Shown one piece after another: positions 8,313 to 9,606 of a DNA stretch of 9,606 bases. A program made the translations under genes and the position numbers. This stretch comes from Candidatus Aminicenantes bacterium UBA4085 (GTDB lineage: Bacteria; Acidobacteriota; Aminicenantia; Aminicenantales; UBA4085): positions 1 to 9,606 of the forward strand of contig DFYJ01000103.1 of the NCBI GenBank assembly GCA_002383325.1, in the 5' to 3' direction. Position 1 is the first letter of the stretch, and each line of letters opens with the position of its first letter. The notes under the pieces were generated by a model. It searched no databases. It saw only the letters and a program-made list of their open reading frames with translations, and was not told the origin of the DNA.

Positions 8313-9606
8313 ACGAGACAGGAAGGCCAGCGCTTCCATGTGGGGCGTGTGGGGAAAGAAGTCGGCCCCGATGAGCCGCTCCACCCGGTAGCCTCCGGCC
8401 GCGAACGTTCCCAGGTCCCGGGCCAGGGTCGCCGGATTGCACGACATGTAAACGATGTGGGGGGCGTGCAGGCTCATGGCGCGCATGAGTCCGTCCGGAT
8501 GGATGCCCGCCCGCGGCGGATCCAAAACGACCAGGTCGAAGCCCCCGTGGGTTACCCCGTCCACGGTCTTCTCCACCAGACCGGCGATGAATCGCGCATT
8601 GCCGATCCCGTTGAGCGCCGCGTTCTCCCGGGCGTTGAGGATGTTGCTTTCGCCGCTGTCGATCCCCACGACATCCTCCACGGTCCCGGCCAGGAAAAGC
8701 TCGATCGCTCCCGGGCCGCAGAACAGCCCCAGCGCCCGCCTAGCCCCGACGGCCCGGGCCCGGCCGGCGATCCGCTCGTAGAAGAGCAGCGCCGCCCGCG
8801 GGTTCGGCTGGAAGAAAGAGTCCGGGTGGATGCGGAAGCTCAGCCCTCCCAGGCGCTCCTCGATGGAAGGAGCCCCCGCTTCGAGACGGGCCCCGGTCAG
8901 GTCGACGATATCAGCTGCGCTGTCGTTCAAGGCCGACCAAACGCTGCGGACACCGGGCGCTTCCCGCATCAGCCGCCCGGCCCAGTCCCGAATGCCGGCT
9001 TCCTCGGCGCCGCCGCTCCGGGTCACCAGAATGGCCATGACCTCCCCGGTCGCCTTGGCCTCTCTCATGACGAGGTTGCGGAAGAAGCCCTTCTGGCCCA
9101 GCGGATCGTAGGGCGGTCGGCCGGATGCGTCGGCAAAGGCGCGGGTTGCGGGGAAGGCCGCCTCGACCGCGCTGCCGAAGATGAGGCATCGCTCCAGCCC
9201 GATCGTTCGCTTGTGCGACTGCGGCCCCGGCAGGGAGCGACCGCGCAGCCCCAGCTTGATCGCGCCTTCCGTGCCGCCGAAGGCGAATTCCATTTTATTG
9301 CGGTAGCCGAACTGGGAGGGGGAGGGGAGGAAGGGCTCAAAAACGGAGTCATCCAGGGACAAGCCGGAGCCGCGGCGCATCGTCTCCCGGAAGCGGGTCT
9401 CCTTGAGCTCGAGCTGGCGGGCGTAGGAGAGATTCTGGAAGGCGCAGCCGCCGCAGGCGCCGAAATGGGGGCAGGAGGCCTCAACCCGATCCGGCGAAGG
9501 CGTCACCACGCTCAGGACTTTGGCCGAGCGGGGCTTGCGGCGAGCCAGGCGGGCCCGGACGCGGTCACCGGGCAGGGCGCCGGGAACGAGGATCGAAGCG
9601 CCGCCC
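8310..9606 (-). CDS. rlmD: 23S rRNA (uracil-C5)-methyltransferase, RlmD/TrmA family, N-terminally cut by window edge
   Basis: This SAM-dependent enzyme makes 5-methyluridine in rRNA. The frame stays open to the right edge. The 32 codons upstream of the GTG at 9507-9509 encode a TRAM-domain sequence (VPGALPGDRVRARLARRK), so that GTG is internal and the true start lies beyond 9606. About 431 residues are visible, close to full length for RlmD (433 in E. coli). Counting from the GTG, the Fe-S cysteines are C13, C19, C22 and C108 (CPHFGACGGC, LERC). The SAM loop is GLFCGPGAIELFLA, the FFQPNP and VVLDPPRAGIHPDG motifs are present, the nucleophile is C357 in SCNPATLARDL, and the probable base is E392 in HTPHMEALAFL. 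All key residues are intact. The cysteine pattern favours RlmD (U1939) or a bifunctional RlmCD; exact target specificity is inferred. Its stop codon lies in a diverged repeat arm. Confidence 0.94.
   Translation of the reverse strand, partial: GGASILVPGALPGDRVRARLARRKPRSAKVLSVVTPSPDRVEASCPHFGACGGCAFQNLSYARQLELKETRFRETMRRGSGLSLDDSVFEPFLPSPSQFGYRNKMEFAFGGTEGAIKLGLRGRSLPGPQSHKRTIGLERCLIFGSAVEAAFPATRAFADASGRPPYDPLGQKGFFRNLVMREAKATGEVMAILVTRSGGAEEAGIRDWAGRLMREAPGVRSVWSALNDSAADIVDLTGARLEAGAPSIEERLGGLSFRIHPDSFFQPNPRAALLFYERIAGRARAVGARRALGLFCGPGAIELFLAGTVEDVVGIDSGESNILNARENAALNGIGNARFIAGLVEKTVDGVTHGGFDLVVLDPPRAGIHPDGLMRAMSLHAPHIVYMSCNPATLARDLGTFAAGGYRVERLIGADFFPHTPHMEALAFLSR

Noticed and set aside
9507..9509. 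GTG as the start of the rlmD-like gene
   Set aside because: The frame continues to the window edge and the extra codons encode a recognisable TRAM-domain sequence, so the GTG is internal.

Overview
The window is GC-rich bacterial DNA with six genes complete in the window and one gene running off the right edge. Four minus-strand genes (methyltransferase, Ser/Thr kinase, selA, selD) lie between a plus-strand PDZ gene on the left and a plus-strand HAD-like gene on the right. The right edge holds most of an rRNA m5U methyltransferase on the minus strand. A soluble Ser/Thr kinase fused to a TolB-like domain and TPRs, high GC, exported PDZ proteins and GGGGTCAGG-type short repeats together suggest an Acidobacteriota-like lineage, perhaps Candidatus Aminicenantes. 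That assignment is inference; there is no rRNA or phylogenetic marker search behind it.

Layout. 95-1504 (+): exported PDZ-domain protein. 1505-2695 (-): selD, abutting the first gene stop to stop with no spacer. 2711-2809: a 99-bp element with 24-bp perfect terminal inverted repeats between selD and selA; it overlaps the selA stop codon. 2794-4203 (-): selA, with a good sigma70-like promoter just upstream. 4305-4333: a solo copy of one arm of the same repeat. 4336-6486 (-): kinase/TolB-like/TPR regulator. 6501-7115 (-): SAM-dependent methyltransferase, 14 bp upstream of the kinase and probably co-transcribed with it. 7116-7269: divergent intergenic region with another repeat arm that may form the -35 part of a promoter. 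7270-8268 (+): exported HAD-like protein of the DUF2608 type. 8291-8312: a diverged repeat arm holding the stop codon of the next gene. 8310-9606 (-): RlmD-type methyltransferase with TRAM domain and Fe-S cysteines, truncated at its N terminus by the window edge.

How the genes work together. SelD makes selenophosphate from selenide and ATP, and SelA uses it to convert Ser-tRNA(Sec) to Sec-tRNA(Sec). The pair therefore implies selenocysteine use, although selB, selC and any selenoprotein gene are outside the window. The other genes have no evident functional link to selenium.

The most notable non-genic signal is the repeat family. Its copies sit in four intergenic regions, always with the GGGG terminus facing the neighbouring coding sequence. 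They supply or lie within a few bases of stop codons, and in one case possibly a promoter. The most notable protein feature is a six-cysteine CxC-x5-CxC-x8-CxC extension at the N terminus of SelD. I see no complete new multi-gene system, no transposase gene, no CRISPR array and no RNA gene.
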